The position numbers and the translations under genes are program-made. This document shows, one piece after another, positions 16,800 to 23,855 of a DNA stretch of 46,221 bases (the stretch's first letter is position 1; each line of letters starts with the position of its first letter). Source of the stretch: Alphaproteobacteria bacterium (lineage in GTDB: Bacteria > Pseudomonadota > Alphaproteobacteria > Rhizobiales > Aestuariivirgaceae); NCBI GenBank assembly GCA_028868695.1, contig JAGWTZ010000022.1, positions 1-46,221 of the forward strand. The letters are read 5' to 3'. The notes under the pieces are model-generated. The model ran no database searches and had not been told where the DNA came from. It saw nothing but the letters and a program-made list of their open reading frames with translations.

Positions 16800-16964
16800 A
16801 TGCAAGGAAAGCTGCCCACTGCCCAAGACGGCCAGAACGCCGAAAAGCTGCAAGACCAGGCCGATGACAGCCAGAAGATCCTGATCGGCCTGCTGTTGCT
16901 GGCCCTGGCGGCGGGGATTGTGCTGTTCGTCACCGCGGTGGTGTTCGGCGTCGCCTCCGATTGA
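16800..16964 (+). CDS. Small single-pass membrane protein
   Basis: A 54-residue protein. A polar, Gln/Asp-rich N-terminus (MQGKLPTAQDGQNAEKLQDQ) is followed by one clear membrane helix (ILIGLLLLALAAGIVLFVTA) and a short tail. A TTG at 16779 would add seven residues. The ribosome-binding site is weak. It sits 47 bases after the dehydrogenase stop, so it may ride on that transcript. The hydrophobicity pattern and high third-position GC favour a real gene. Function unknown. Confidence 0.55.
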   Translation: MQGKLPTAQDGQNAEKLQDQADDSQKILIGLLLLALAAGIVLFVTAVVFGVASD

Positions 16965-16981
16965 GGCAGGGGCCAGAGGCC

Positions 16982-17002
16982 GCGGCCGCAACGCGCGGCC
17001 GC
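16982..17002. repeat. Perfect GC-only hairpin between convergent genes
   Basis: GCGGCCGC (16982-16989) and an identical, self-complementary GCGGCCGC (16995-17002) flank a five-base loop, giving a perfect 8-bp stem between the convergent small membrane gene and the periplasmic-protein gene. There is no T-run on either side, so it is not a standard intrinsic terminator. It may still stop or protect transcripts. Confidence 0.6.
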
Positions 17003-17019
17003 AAGCCCAGTGTCCAAAA

Positions 17020-17535
17020 TCAGTGCTTGGTCAGCTGCACGCTGTTGGCAATGGCCGAAATGGTCTTTTCATTGGCCTTGGTTGCCGCGTCCGACCCCCA
17101 GAAGGTGACCATCAGGAACTCATCCGGCACCGCGGTTTCCACCAGCGTGATGCTGAAATTGGTCGGCCCATCCTTGTCTTTGCCCTTATACAGGAAGTCA
17201 TGCATCTTCAGGCCATTGGCCTCGGTGTCTGAAGTCTGCTTGGTGCTCTCGTCGATCTCCAGCCCCTGGCTGGCCAGCAGCTTCACTGAATCTTCCACGG
17301 CCGTGCCAACGTCATTGGCCTTCACGCCTTCGATATCAACATAGATGCCGGAATCCGACGAATTGAGCTCAATACCCCGGTCGGTTTCATTGGTGGTCCA
17401 ATCATCCGGCACATTCACGGTGGCGATGGCGTCTTCCGCCGGGATTGAATAGACCTTGGCCTGCGCCATGGGCGCGGAAACGGAAAGTGCGGCCACCACT
17501 GCGGCAGCCGCCAGAAGCGCTTTTGCGTTTTTCAT
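17020..17535 (-). CDS. Exported periplasmic protein of unknown function
   Basis: A 171-residue protein with a clear Sec signal peptide (MKNAKALLAAAAVVAALSVS then APMAQA, cut before KVYSIP). The mature part (about 145 residues) is acidic, with no cysteines, and shows YSIPAEDAIATVNVPDDW, GIYVDIEGVKANDV, FLYKGKDKDGPTNFSITLVE and FWGSDAATKANEKTISAIANS. The repeated strand pattern suggests a small beta-rich fold of the kind seen in PsbP-like proteins, but I cannot assign a family. Start ATG 17535 is preceded by a GAGAGA ribosome site; a frame from 17610 has none. It follows the pilin gene by about 100 bases. Confidence 0.8.
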   Translation of the reverse strand: MKNAKALLAAAAVVAALSVSAPMAQAKVYSIPAEDAIATVNVPDDWTTNETDRGIELNSSDSGIYVDIEGVKANDVGTAVEDSVKLLASQGLEIDESTKQTSDTEANGLKMHDFLYKGKDKDGPTNFSITLVETAVPDEFLMVTFWGSDAATKANEKTISAIANSVQLTKH

Positions 17536-17639
17536 CAATTCTCTCTCAACTTGCTCAGTTGCCCTCTTGGGCAGCCCACAATCTATAGCTGATCGTGGCG
17601 GCTTGGCCACTGATTTGGAGAGAGGCGTGAACAGGCCGT

Positions 17640-17804
17640 TTATTTGCCCGATGCGATGTGGCTGCCAAGCGTCGAGAACTGGGTGGTCAAGGCGCTCTCG
17701 ACAACCGGCATGACGGTGACCAGCGCTATGCCCATGGCCGCGGCGATCAACGCATATTCAATGGCAGTGGCGCCCTTGGTGTCCTTCAGTAATTTTTTGA
17801 GCAT
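17640..17804 (-). CDS. flp: Flp-family type IVb pilin
   Basis: A 54-residue Flp/Fap pilin precursor. A short leader (MLKKLLKDTKG) ends in the Flp prepilin peptidase motif G|ATAIEY. The hydrophobic helix ALIAAAMGIALVTVMPVVE and a short C-terminal tail with FSTLGSHIASG follow. Processed Flp subunits polymerise into thin adhesive pili through Tad machinery. No tad, cpa or prepilin peptidase gene is nearby, so export would need genes elsewhere. AAGGA lies nine bases before ATG 17804. A second, closely similar pilin lies at 18531-18695. Confidence 0.92.
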   Translation of the reverse strand: MLKKLLKDTKGATAIEYALIAAAMGIALVTVMPVVESALTTQFSTLGSHIASGK

Positions 17805-18100
17805 GGCGAGGCATCCTTGTTGCAACGCCGCCATTAGCCGCCAGCCAATTTAACCGGCAATGATCGCAGCCCCCGATTTGCGTTAAATCTCATCCACATG
17901 AACAACTTCTCATCCTGCAGGCCCCACAGCGTAAGCAAAGCCCTAACGCGGCCTCTAAAATCAGCGCGAATCGCAGCTGCGCCTGGGGCCGGATCGGCGC
18001 GAAATCGTTGCGCCATGCCCCATGATTCCCGGCGCATGAAAACCAATTCATGACGTACTGCTAACTTCATGCCAGCTATCGCGCTGGCTAGAGCTCATGC
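17805..18100. other. Intergenic region upstream of the first pilin
   Basis: About 296 bases between the divergent pilin and the secreted-protein gene. Open frames here (for example 17834-18070 on the minus strand) have no ribosome site, no family resemblance and Arg-rich composition, and look spurious. A six-base-pair hairpin, GCCAGC-TATCGC-GCTGGC, lies at 18071-18088, just before the start at 18101. Promoters for the flanking genes must lie here but I cannot place them. Confidence 0.5.
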
Positions 18101-18454
18101 ATGGGATTGACGCGCCGCCAGGGTATGTTGCTCCATGCAGTGGCCTTCGCGGTTGCAGGCGCGGCAAATGCCGCCTGTGCCTGGGCCGGCCCGCATTCGG
18201 GCCTTTTGAACAATGATGAAATGCGCGTTGTTCTAACCAACGCCAGGAACACCCAGAACCTGCTCTTGCCGGAGCAGCAGCTCAGTTCCTGCTGGCCCTA
18301 TGACGCAGCATCGTCCGACAATCTCACAGGCACCGCCCTGTGCACGGTTTCAACGCCGCATCTGTTGAATGGCAGCGTGAGGTTCGTGCGCGGCCCTGAT
18401 TTGCTGTGCTCCTACACGCACGACGAGTTTTGCGACGTGCGCCAGCCCCAATAG
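18101..18454 (+). CDS. Hypothetical secreted protein between the two pilin genes
   Basis: A 117-residue frame with a plausible signal peptide: two basic residues (MGLTRRQGM), a hydrophobic core (LLHAVAFAVAGAANAACAWA), and possible cuts after ANA or AWA. The mature part contains four cysteines (SSCWPY, ALCTVST, LLCSYTHD, EFCDVR), which could form two disulfides in the periplasm. Codon use is GC-rich in third positions, like its neighbours. No family recognised. The ribosome-binding site is weak, and a small hairpin precedes the start. It sits on the opposite strand between two Flp pilin genes, so a pilus-linked role is possible but unproven. Confidence 0.5.
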   Translation: MGLTRRQGMLLHAVAFAVAGAANAACAWAGPHSGLLNNDEMRVVLTNARNTQNLLLPEQQLSSCWPYDAASSDNLTGTALCTVSTPHLLNGSVRFVRGPDLLCSYTHDEFCDVRQPQ

Positions 18455-18473
18455 CAGCGTCCGAAAACAGCGA

Positions 18474-18501
18474 ACCCAGCGGAGGGATTGCCCCGCTGGG
18501 T
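18474..18501 (-). terminator. Hairpin terminator after the second pilin gene
   Basis: ACCCAGCGG (18474-18482) pairs perfectly with CCGCTGGGT (18493-18501) around a 10-base loop. On the minus strand it is followed by TCGCTGTTTTCGG, a weak T-run, 30 bases after the pilin stop. Confidence 0.6.
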
Positions 18502-18530
18502 CCGGTGGTCGCCGAAGGTGCTGTAGTTTC

Positions 18531-18695
18531 TTACTTGCCCGACGCGATGTGGCTGCCCAAGCTCGAGAACTGCACAGTGATCTGGCTGGCGAGCTTCGGC
18601 ATGATGGCGACAAGGGCAACGCCCATGGCAGCGGCGATCAGGCCGTATTCGATTGCAGTGGCGCCGCTTTGATCCTGGATGAACTTCTTGAACAT
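18531..18695 (-). CDS. flp: Flp-family type IVb pilin, second copy
   Basis: A 54-residue Flp pilin precursor: leader MFKKFIQDQSG, processing motif G|ATAIEY, helix GLIAAAMGVALVAIMPKLAS, tail FSSLGSHIASGK. Its length equals that of the first copy at 17640-17804 and its C-terminus is nearly identical, so the two are paralogues from a local duplication. This copy has a much stronger ribosome-binding site (GAGGAGG before ATG 18695), which suggests it is the major subunit and the other the minor one. Followed by a hairpin terminator. Confidence 0.93.
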   Translation of the reverse strand: MFKKFIQDQSGATAIEYGLIAAAMGVALVAIMPKLASQITVQFSSLGSHIASGK

Positions 18696-18963
18696 TTTTG
18701 AAACCTCCTCTGTTGGGAAGCCCAGCATGCACGCTTCAAGTTTCGATCAGCTTGCCCGATTAGCTAAAGTTCAAGTTATCTGTCTGAATTCACAAAGAAC
18801 AGCAAAGTCGCGGCGGACCTGCAGGAGCAAACACGCCAAGGTATGGGCGCGCGCGAAGCACACGCGAGAATTTAGCAGTCTCCCGTTGCGGCGGGGAACA
18901 AGCGCACGGTGGCCGGAGGGCAGCGGCTTTCATGACACCGTGCGCGCGTAATGAAACTCACCG
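18696..18963. other. Lower-GC intergenic region
   Basis: About 268 bases without a credible gene. The part nearest the pilin (about 18730-18800) is AT-rich and should carry the pilin promoter. A long inverted repeat occupies 18902-18945. Confidence 0.5.
18902..18945. repeat. 10-bp inverted repeat downstream of the methyltransferase
   Basis: GCGCACGGTG (18902-18911) and CACCGTGCGC (18936-18945) are perfect inverted copies with a 24-base loop. It lies 18 bases past the stop of the minus-strand methyltransferase. There is no T-run, so it may be a Rho-assisted end or a protein site. Confidence 0.55.
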
Positions 18964-19674
18964 CTAAATGGCAAGGCTGCCAATTGCGTTCGCAATATCG
19001 TCCCGGTGCCACAGGCAAAGCTCCATCGGCTGATCAGGCGGGATGTAGTCGCGAATTCTTGTTCTCGCGTTTTGCGGAAAGTTGAATGGTGCCTTGTGCA
19101 AGTCGAGCACCCGGAAGTCACCCGTCTCGATGTCGGTGTTCACAATCTCGCCATTTGCCGGAAGATGGCTGGTCACCAGGAGATAGGGGATTCCGGAATT
19201 CCAATAGTTGCGCAATGCGCTGGCAATTTCGCGGTATGAAAGGTGAAACAGGCAATGCCTGCAAATCAGCAGATCGGAATGCGGCAGCGCATCCTTGGTG
19301 ATGTCAATGCGCGAAAAACGCACCTTGGCTGATCCGTAACGGGCCTGGTTCTTCTCAACCAGGGGAGCGACGATGTCGCCACCCCAGTAGCTGACATCCG
19401 AGCCGGCCACGATCTGCTTCATCCAATGGAAATCACCGCAAGGCACATCCAGAACCGAACCGATTGAAAATCGCTCGAAGATTTTGGGAAGCTCCGCACG
19501 CAAATTTGCGGTGGCGGCCAGTGAGGAGCCAAATCCACTCCGGCTTTCGGAATTGCCCCAATAATTGAGCCGGTAAATTTCACCAAAACGGGATTCGGCA
19601 TCTGTCAGCGCCAGAATTCTGCGCCGCTTTCGCCCGGTCAGGCGCTCAATCAGGTAACCGATGCCATCCAACAT
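18964..19674 (-). CDS. SAM-dependent class I methyltransferase, probably acquired
   Basis: A 236-residue protein with methyltransferase motif I VLDVPCGDFHWM (about residues 75-86), motif II SYWGGDIVAPLVE, and LICRHCLFHLSYREI (motif IV region). The N-terminal FGEIYRLNYWGNSESRSG and the C-terminal LCLWHRDDI recall methyltransferases found in polysaccharide and glycan loci. The substrate is unknown. Base composition is visibly lower in GC than the neighbours and codon choice is less biased, consistent with transfer. No glycosyltransferases are adjacent, so it is an orphan. GGGGG before ATG 19674 gives only a weak ribosome site. Confidence 0.8.
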   Translation of the reverse strand: MLDGIGYLIERLTGRKRRRILALTDAESRFGEIYRLNYWGNSESRSGFGSSLAATANLRAELPKIFERFSIGSVLDVPCGDFHWMKQIVAGSDVSYWGGDIVAPLVEKNQARYGSAKVRFSRIDITKDALPHSDLLICRHCLFHLSYREIASALRNYWNSGIPYLLVTSHLPANGEIVNTDIETGDFRVLDLHKAPFNFPQNARTRIRDYIPPDQPMELCLWHRDDIANAIGSLAI

Positions 19675-20002
19675 GCCACACCCCCACTTGCATTTCAGTG
19701 GCCCAGCACTGCGCCCGCACAGGTTGATACACGCAGACAGCGAGAAGCTTGGGCGATATTCTATACCAGACGCAACTGGAGATTATTCCATGCAGGCGCG
19801 CGCGTCGAGGCAAATTGGTTTGGTGGTTGTGCGCATCAGTCCATGCACTCGGCAAGATTGGGAGCCGCGTCCAACTGGCTTCGCCAACCGGAATTATGAT
19901 GAGCTGGACTGGCCGCGCAATACGCTTCCTTGCGATGAATTTATCTGCAACGATGTCAGCTCCAAGGTTGTTCCTTTCCACGCAAGAGAGTTGACCGCGA
20001 AC
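19675..20002. other. Intergenic region between two divergent methyltransferases
   Basis: About 328 bases. The plus-strand frame of the next gene stays open back to 19661, but that extension shows no family resemblance, mixed composition and no ribosome site near its starts. A minor frame at 19749-19994 is likewise unconvincing. I see no RNA gene or strong repeat. The region is moderately AT-rich and would hold both promoters. Confidence 0.5.
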
Positions 20003-20785
20003 ATGGCAAATTCCGATTTCAATGATGGTGCCGCCTATGAGCGCCTGATGGGCCGGTGGAGCAGGCTTGTCGGCGAAAAGTTCCTGGACTGGCTGGCCCC
20101 GCAGCCCAACCTCGCTTGGGCTGATATCGGCTGCGGCAACGGCGCCTTCACCGAGGAAATCATCCGCCGCTGCCAGCCAGCTTCGGTCTTGGGGCTTGAT
20201 CCGGCGGAAGGGCAGATCGCCTTTGCCCGCATGCGGCCGGGCACGGAATTGGCGCGCTTTGAAACGGGCGATGCACAGGCCCTGCCCTTTCCCACTGCAA
20301 GCCTGGACATGGCGGTGATGGCCCTGGTGATCGCTTTCATCCCTGATCCGGCCAAGGCCTTGGCCGAGCAGGTGCGCGTGGTCAAACCCGGCGGCACGGT
20401 TGCCACCTATATGTGGGACATGCCCGGCGGCGGCTTTCCTGGCATCCACCTTTTCCAGGCGATGCAGCAACTGGCCTTGCCCAATCCCCGCCCGCCAAGC
20501 TCGGCCCTGTCAACGCGCGAGGCTCTGGAAAGCATCTGGACTTCAGCAGGGTTGAAGGATGTGGCCTCAACCAAACTTTCCATCACGGTGTTCTTCGAAA
20601 ACTTTGATGACTATTGGACAACCTTCACGCTGCCTGCAGGCCCTCAGGCCAAGCACATCATGGCTCTCACCGATGACAAGAAAGCGGAAATGAAAGACAT
20701 CCTGCGCCGCATCCTGCCCATCGCCGCAGACGGGCGCATCGCCTTCACGTCTTTTGCCAATGCGGTGAAGGGCCGGCGCCCATGA
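20003..20785 (+). CDS. SAM-dependent class I methyltransferase (UbiE/COQ5-like)
   Basis: A 260-residue methyltransferase. It begins FNDGAAYERLMGRWSRLVGE, then motif I WADIGCGNGAFTEEI (about residues 42-56), motif II VLGLDPAEGQIAFAR, motif III GDAQALPFPTASLDMAVMAL and VKPGGTVATYMWDMPGGG. The Y-x-x-LMGRWS start is typical of a rhizobial family of small-molecule methyltransferases of unknown substrate. Start ATG 20003 is where the conserved region begins; upstream in-frame codons give an unconserved tail. GC content is normal for the window, unlike the divergent methyltransferase. Confidence 0.85.
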   Translation: MANSDFNDGAAYERLMGRWSRLVGEKFLDWLAPQPNLAWADIGCGNGAFTEEIIRRCQPASVLGLDPAEGQIAFARMRPGTELARFETGDAQALPFPTASLDMAVMALVIAFIPDPAKALAEQVRVVKPGGTVATYMWDMPGGGFPGIHLFQAMQQLALPNPRPPSSALSTREALESIWTSAGLKDVASTKLSITVFFENFDDYWTTFTLPAGPQAKHIMALTDDKKAEMKDILRRILPIAADGRIAFTSFANAVKGRRP

Positions 20786-20850
20786 CAGGCCCGGTCGGCA
20801 GAACAGACCGGTTGAAAGCCACGGCGCAAATTGCCTGACCCTGAATGAGT

Positions 20851-20927
20851 TGGCGTCCCGGAAGGGATTCGAACCCCTGACCCCAGGTTTAGGAAACCTG
20901 TGCTCTATCCTGCTGAGCTACCGGGAC
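20851..20927 (-). tRNA. tRNA-Arg (anticodon CCT)
   Basis: A 77-base cloverleaf on the minus strand. The acceptor stem GTCCCGG pairs with CCGGGAC, followed by discriminator G and an encoded CCA. The D arm has AGCTCAGCAGGATAGAGC. The anticodon stem CAGGT/ACCTG holds loop TTCCTAA with anticodon CCT. The T arm is GGGGTTCGAATCCC-like. It reads AGG codons, which are uncommon in this GC-rich genome. It stands alone between the methyltransferase and the aminotransferase. Confidence 0.97.
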
Positions 20928-20970
20928 ATGGCCGCCCTGCTAGCATAGGTGGCGGGCGATTTGAAGCAGC

Positions 20971-22293
20971 TTAGATTTGCGCCAAGGCCTGCCGCACGCT
21001 TTTGCCCAGCTTGTCGCAAATCTCCACCAGCTCGGCATCGCTGGCGTTATAGGGCGGCGCCACAATCACCACATCGCCATTCACCCCATCCGCGTTGCCG
21101 CCCACCGGATAGCAGATCAGCCCATTGTCAAAGGCCTGCTGGCGCACCCGCATGAACAGCTTCTTTTCGGCGGCAAAGGGGCGTTTCGTTTCCGGATTGG
21201 CCACCAGTTCCACCGCCTGGAAATAGCCGCGCCCGCGGATATCGCCCACCGCGGAAATTCCAGCCACCGCTTCGCCCAGCAGGGCCCGCAGCCTGCCTTC
21301 CTGAGCGGCCACCCGCTCCACCAGCTTTTCGCGCGCCACGATTTTTTGCACCGCCACCCCGGCAGCACAGCAGGCCGTGTGCCCCGTGAAAGTGTGTCCG
21401 GTTTGCGGCGCATGGCCAATGCCGGCACTGATCTTTTCGGAATAGACAGCGGCACCCAGGGGCAGATAGCCCGCAGCCAGCCCCTTGGCCACCGACATGA
21501 TGTCGGGCTCGACGCCATCGGCCTCCAGCGCGCGCCACACACCGGTGCGCCCAGCGCCGCACATCACCTCATCGGAAATCATCACCACGCCGTGCCTGTC
21601 GCAAATCTCGCGCACCCGCTTGGCATAGCCAGCAGGTGCGGGCACGCAGCCGCCTGCCGCCCCCACCACGGGTTCGAAAATGAAGGCAGCCACATTCTGC
21701 GGCCCATGGCGCAGGATCGCCTGTTCCAGTTCCGCCGCCGCGGCCTCGGCCAGGGTTTCGGCCGCAGCTCCCGCCAAGGGCCGGTAGGCATTGACGGGAG
21801 AAAGCCGGATCACATCTAGAAGCGCGCCCTCAAAGGCCAGCTTGCGTTCCAGAAAGCCCGAAACCGAAAGCGCGCCCAGCGTGTTGCCATGCCAGCTGCG
21901 CTCACGCGCGATGAATTTGCGCCGCGTCTTCTGGCCAATGGCGGTTTGGTATTGCAGCGCCAGCTTCAGGCAGCTTTCCACCGCCTCTGAGCCGCCGGTC
22001 ACGAACACCATGTGTTTGAGCGTGCCGCCGCAGCGCCCCGCCACGATCTCGGTCAATTCTTCCAGCGCATCCGTGGTGAACTGGAAGCGGTAGCCATGGG
22101 CCAGCCTCTCCAGCTGCGCGCTGATGGCGGCATTCACTTCCTCATTGCCATGGCCGATGCAATAGACCGCCGGCCCGCCGGAGCCATCAATGTAGATCTT
22201 GCCATCCACATCGTGGAGATAGCTGCCCCGCCCGAAGGAAACCTTGGGCATGCCGCTGGTGGCGTGGATCGAGGAAGGCAAAGTCTGGCGCAT
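20971..22293 (-). CDS. Class III pyridoxal-phosphate aminotransferase
   Basis: A 440-residue fold-type I aminotransferase. Seen in order: YLHDVDGKIYIDGSGGPAVY (N-terminal), the cofactor phosphate-binding FVTGGSEAVESCLKLA, RSWHGNTLGALSVSG, the cofactor-ring region FIFEPVVGAAGGCV, VMISDEVMCGAGRTG (the DE-x-x-x-G Asp), and Schiff-base lysine in SVAKGLAAGYLPLGA. It resembles the omega-amino-acid:pyruvate / taurine transaminase group, but the substrate is not fixed by sequence. No catabolic operon surrounds it; the next genes are divergent. Confidence 0.9.
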   Translation of the reverse strand: MRQTLPSSIHATSGMPKVSFGRGSYLHDVDGKIYIDGSGGPAVYCIGHGNEEVNAAISAQLERLAHGYRFQFTTDALEELTEIVAGRCGGTLKHMVFVTGGSEAVESCLKLALQYQTAIGQKTRRKFIARERSWHGNTLGALSVSGFLERKLAFEGALLDVIRLSPVNAYRPLAGAAAETLAEAAAAELEQAILRHGPQNVAAFIFEPVVGAAGGCVPAPAGYAKRVREICDRHGVVMISDEVMCGAGRTGVWRALEADGVEPDIMSVAKGLAAGYLPLGAAVYSEKISAGIGHAPQTGHTFTGHTACCAAGVAVQKIVAREKLVERVAAQEGRLRALLGEAVAGISAVGDIRGRGYFQAVELVANPETKRPFAAEKKLFMRVRQQAFDNGLICYPVGGNADGVNGDVVIVAPPYNASDAELVEICDKLGKSVRQALAQI

Positions 22294-22374
22294 GGCTGTC
22301 TTGCATCTCTTGGTGTGCTCATGCAGTCTTATCAGCAGTAGGAACAGGCGGCAAATCAGCAGGGGAACTCAGGC

Positions 22375-22851
22375 ATGAGCATCGGCTATCGGCCCATGCG
22401 CGCAGGGCAGGAAGAAGCGGTGGCCACGCTGGTGCGCCAGTTGCCCAAGGATCTCGGCATGGAGTTCACCCCCGCACTCACCGGCGAAATCCTGCGCCAA
22501 TGGCAGGGCCAGCATCATGTGATGGTGGCTGAGAACGCCGGGCTGCTTTGTGGTGTCTGCACATGGTTTTATATCTATTCCACCTGGCGCGGCACCAAGG
22601 GCATTTATGTCAGCGATCTCTATGTTCACAGCCATTTGCGCGGCCGCAAGATTGGCGAGGGCCTGTTGCGCGCCACAGCGAAGGAAGCCGCCAAACAGGG
22701 CGCCAGCTTCATCAAGCTGGATGTGCGCCGCGGCATGCCGCGCCAAATGAAATTCTACGAGACACTGGGCTTCACCCAGGATGACGACATCCACACCTAT
22801 TTCCTCGAGCAGGAAAAATTCAACGCCTTGATGACGGAGCAAAAGCCATGA
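22375..22851 (+). CDS. GNAT-family N-acetyltransferase
   Basis: A 158-residue GNAT protein with the acetyl-CoA pyrophosphate-binding loop in HSHLRGRKIGEGLLRATAKE (R/Q-x-x-G-x-G/A type) and the C-terminal FYETLGFTQDDD strand. AGGGGA lies nine bases before ATG 22375. Its stop overlaps the next start as ATGA, so it is co-translated with the dehydrogenase-like gene. It resembles diamine or amino-acid acetyltransferases; the substrate is unknown. Confidence 0.87.
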   Translation: MSIGYRPMRAGQEEAVATLVRQLPKDLGMEFTPALTGEILRQWQGQHHVMVAENAGLLCGVCTWFYIYSTWRGTKGIYVSDLYVHSHLRGRKIGEGLLRATAKEAAKQGASFIKLDVRRGMPRQMKFYETLGFTQDDDIHTYFLEQEKFNALMTEQKP

Positions 22852-23747
22852 CGATCAAAACAGTGGGCCTCATTGGTGCCGGCCTGATGGGCCACGGCAT
22901 CGGCAAGAACATTCTCGCCAAGGGCTTCAAGCTCAAGGTGCTGGCCCGCGCCAACCGCGCCCCCATTGAAAGCCTGGTGGGCCTGGGTGCCACCGAGGCG
23001 GCCACGATCGCGGATGTGCTGCAAGGCTCAGAAATGCTCATCCTCTGCGTCACCGGAACGCCGCAGGTGGAAGAAATCATGCTGGGTGAAAAGGGCGTGC
23101 TCGCATGCGCCAAGCAGGGCCTGATCGTGGCGGATTGCTCAACCGCCGAGCCGCATTCGACCGTCAGGCTGGCAGCACTCGCCAAGGCCAAGGGTGTTGC
23201 CTTCGTGGATACGCCGATGACCCGCACCCCCAAGGAAGCCGAGGCCGGCAAGCTGGGCCTCATGGTGGGTGGCGATGCCCAAACCCTGGCGGCGATCAAT
23301 CCCGTGCTTTCCTGCTTTGCAGACCTCATTGTGCCCACCGGCGCGGTGGGCACGGCCCATCAGGTGAAGCTCATCAACAACTTCCTCTCGCTTTCCCATG
23401 CCGCCATTGCCGCCGAGGCCATCACCGTGGCCGCCAAAGCGGGCGTGAACATGGAAGCGCTGCGCGAGATCATCATGGGCGGCGGCGGCGCATCGGTGAT
23501 GTTCGGCCGCCTGATCAACGTGCCCCTGCATGATGATGACAGCCACGCCAAATTCGCCATCCGCAACGCCAGGAAGGATCTGCGCTACTACACCAACATG
23601 ACAGAGCAGATGCCCGTGGCCTCCTACCTTGCCGAGCAGGTCCACCAAACCTATGTGCTGGCCGACACGCTGGGCTTCGGTGAGCGCTATGTGCCGCGCC
23701 TCATCACCATGATGATGCAAAACGCAGGCATGAAGCCCAAGGCCTGA
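22848..23747 (+). CDS. 3-hydroxyisobutyrate-dehydrogenase-family NAD(P) oxidoreductase
   Basis: A 299-residue beta-hydroxyacid dehydrogenase. Nucleotide-binding GLIGAGLMGHGIGKNILAKG opens the protein (about residues 7-26). The substrate motif VADCSTAEPHST follows, and GTAHQVKLINNFLSLSHAAI holds the catalytic lysine. The family reduces or oxidises hydroxy acids such as tartronate semialdehyde, 3-hydroxyisobutyrate or succinic semialdehyde; the exact substrate is unclear. It is coupled to the upstream acetyltransferase by ATGA and followed by two palindromes shared with the convergent EAL gene. Confidence 0.9.
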   Translation: MTIKTVGLIGAGLMGHGIGKNILAKGFKLKVLARANRAPIESLVGLGATEAATIADVLQGSEMLILCVTGTPQVEEIMLGEKGVLACAKQGLIVADCSTAEPHSTVRLAALAKAKGVAFVDTPMTRTPKEAEAGKLGLMVGGDAQTLAAINPVLSCFADLIVPTGAVGTAHQVKLINNFLSLSHAAIAAEAITVAAKAGVNMEALREIIMGGGGASVMFGRLINVPLHDDDSHAKFAIRNARKDLRYYTNMTEQMPVASYLAEQVHQTYVLADTLGFGERYVPRLITMMMQNAGMKPKA

Positions 23748-23753
23748 GTGATA

Positions 23754-23801
23754 GATCAACCTGACTTTAGACGGAATCGTCTAAAGTCAGATAAGTTGAT
23801 C
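23754..23801. repeat. Long AT-rich palindrome, first of a pair
   Basis: CTGACTTTAGACG (23761-23773) and CGTCTAAAGTCAG (23778-23790) are perfect 13-bp inverted copies around GAAT. Outside them GATCAAC (23754-23760) pairs with GTTGATC (23795-23801), leaving a four-base bulge. The AT content is far above that of the surrounding genes. It starts six bases past the dehydrogenase stop. It looks like a dispersed palindromic element of the REP/RPE sort rather than a plain terminator. Confidence 0.75.
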
Positions 23802-23815
23802 GAAAATCTTGACTT

Positions 23816-23855
23816 AGGGCGAGAATGACTTTTCTTAGAAAAGTCATTCCGCTCT
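23816..23855. repeat. Second AT-rich palindrome, overlapping the EAL gene stop
   Basis: GAATGACTTTT (23823-23833) and AAAAGTCATTC (23839-23849) are perfect inverted copies around CTTAG. Outer bases AGGGCG and CGCTCT extend the stem with one mismatch. Its last bases enter the stop codon of the convergent EAL gene. Together with the palindrome 14 bp away it forms one composite element of about 100 bp. Confidence 0.75.

Noticed and set aside
17834-18070. A 78-codon minus-strand frame upstream of the first pilin
   Set aside because: No ribosome-binding site, no homologous features, and it abuts the pilin leader region where a promoter is expected.
19661-20002. N-terminal extension of the second methyltransferase
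   Set aside because: About 114 extra residues with no family resemblance; the conserved methyltransferase N-terminus begins at 20003.
20851-20927. tRNA-Arg as an integration site for a genomic island
   Set aside because: No integrase and no repeat of the tRNA end was noticed on either side; only a weak compositional hint exists.
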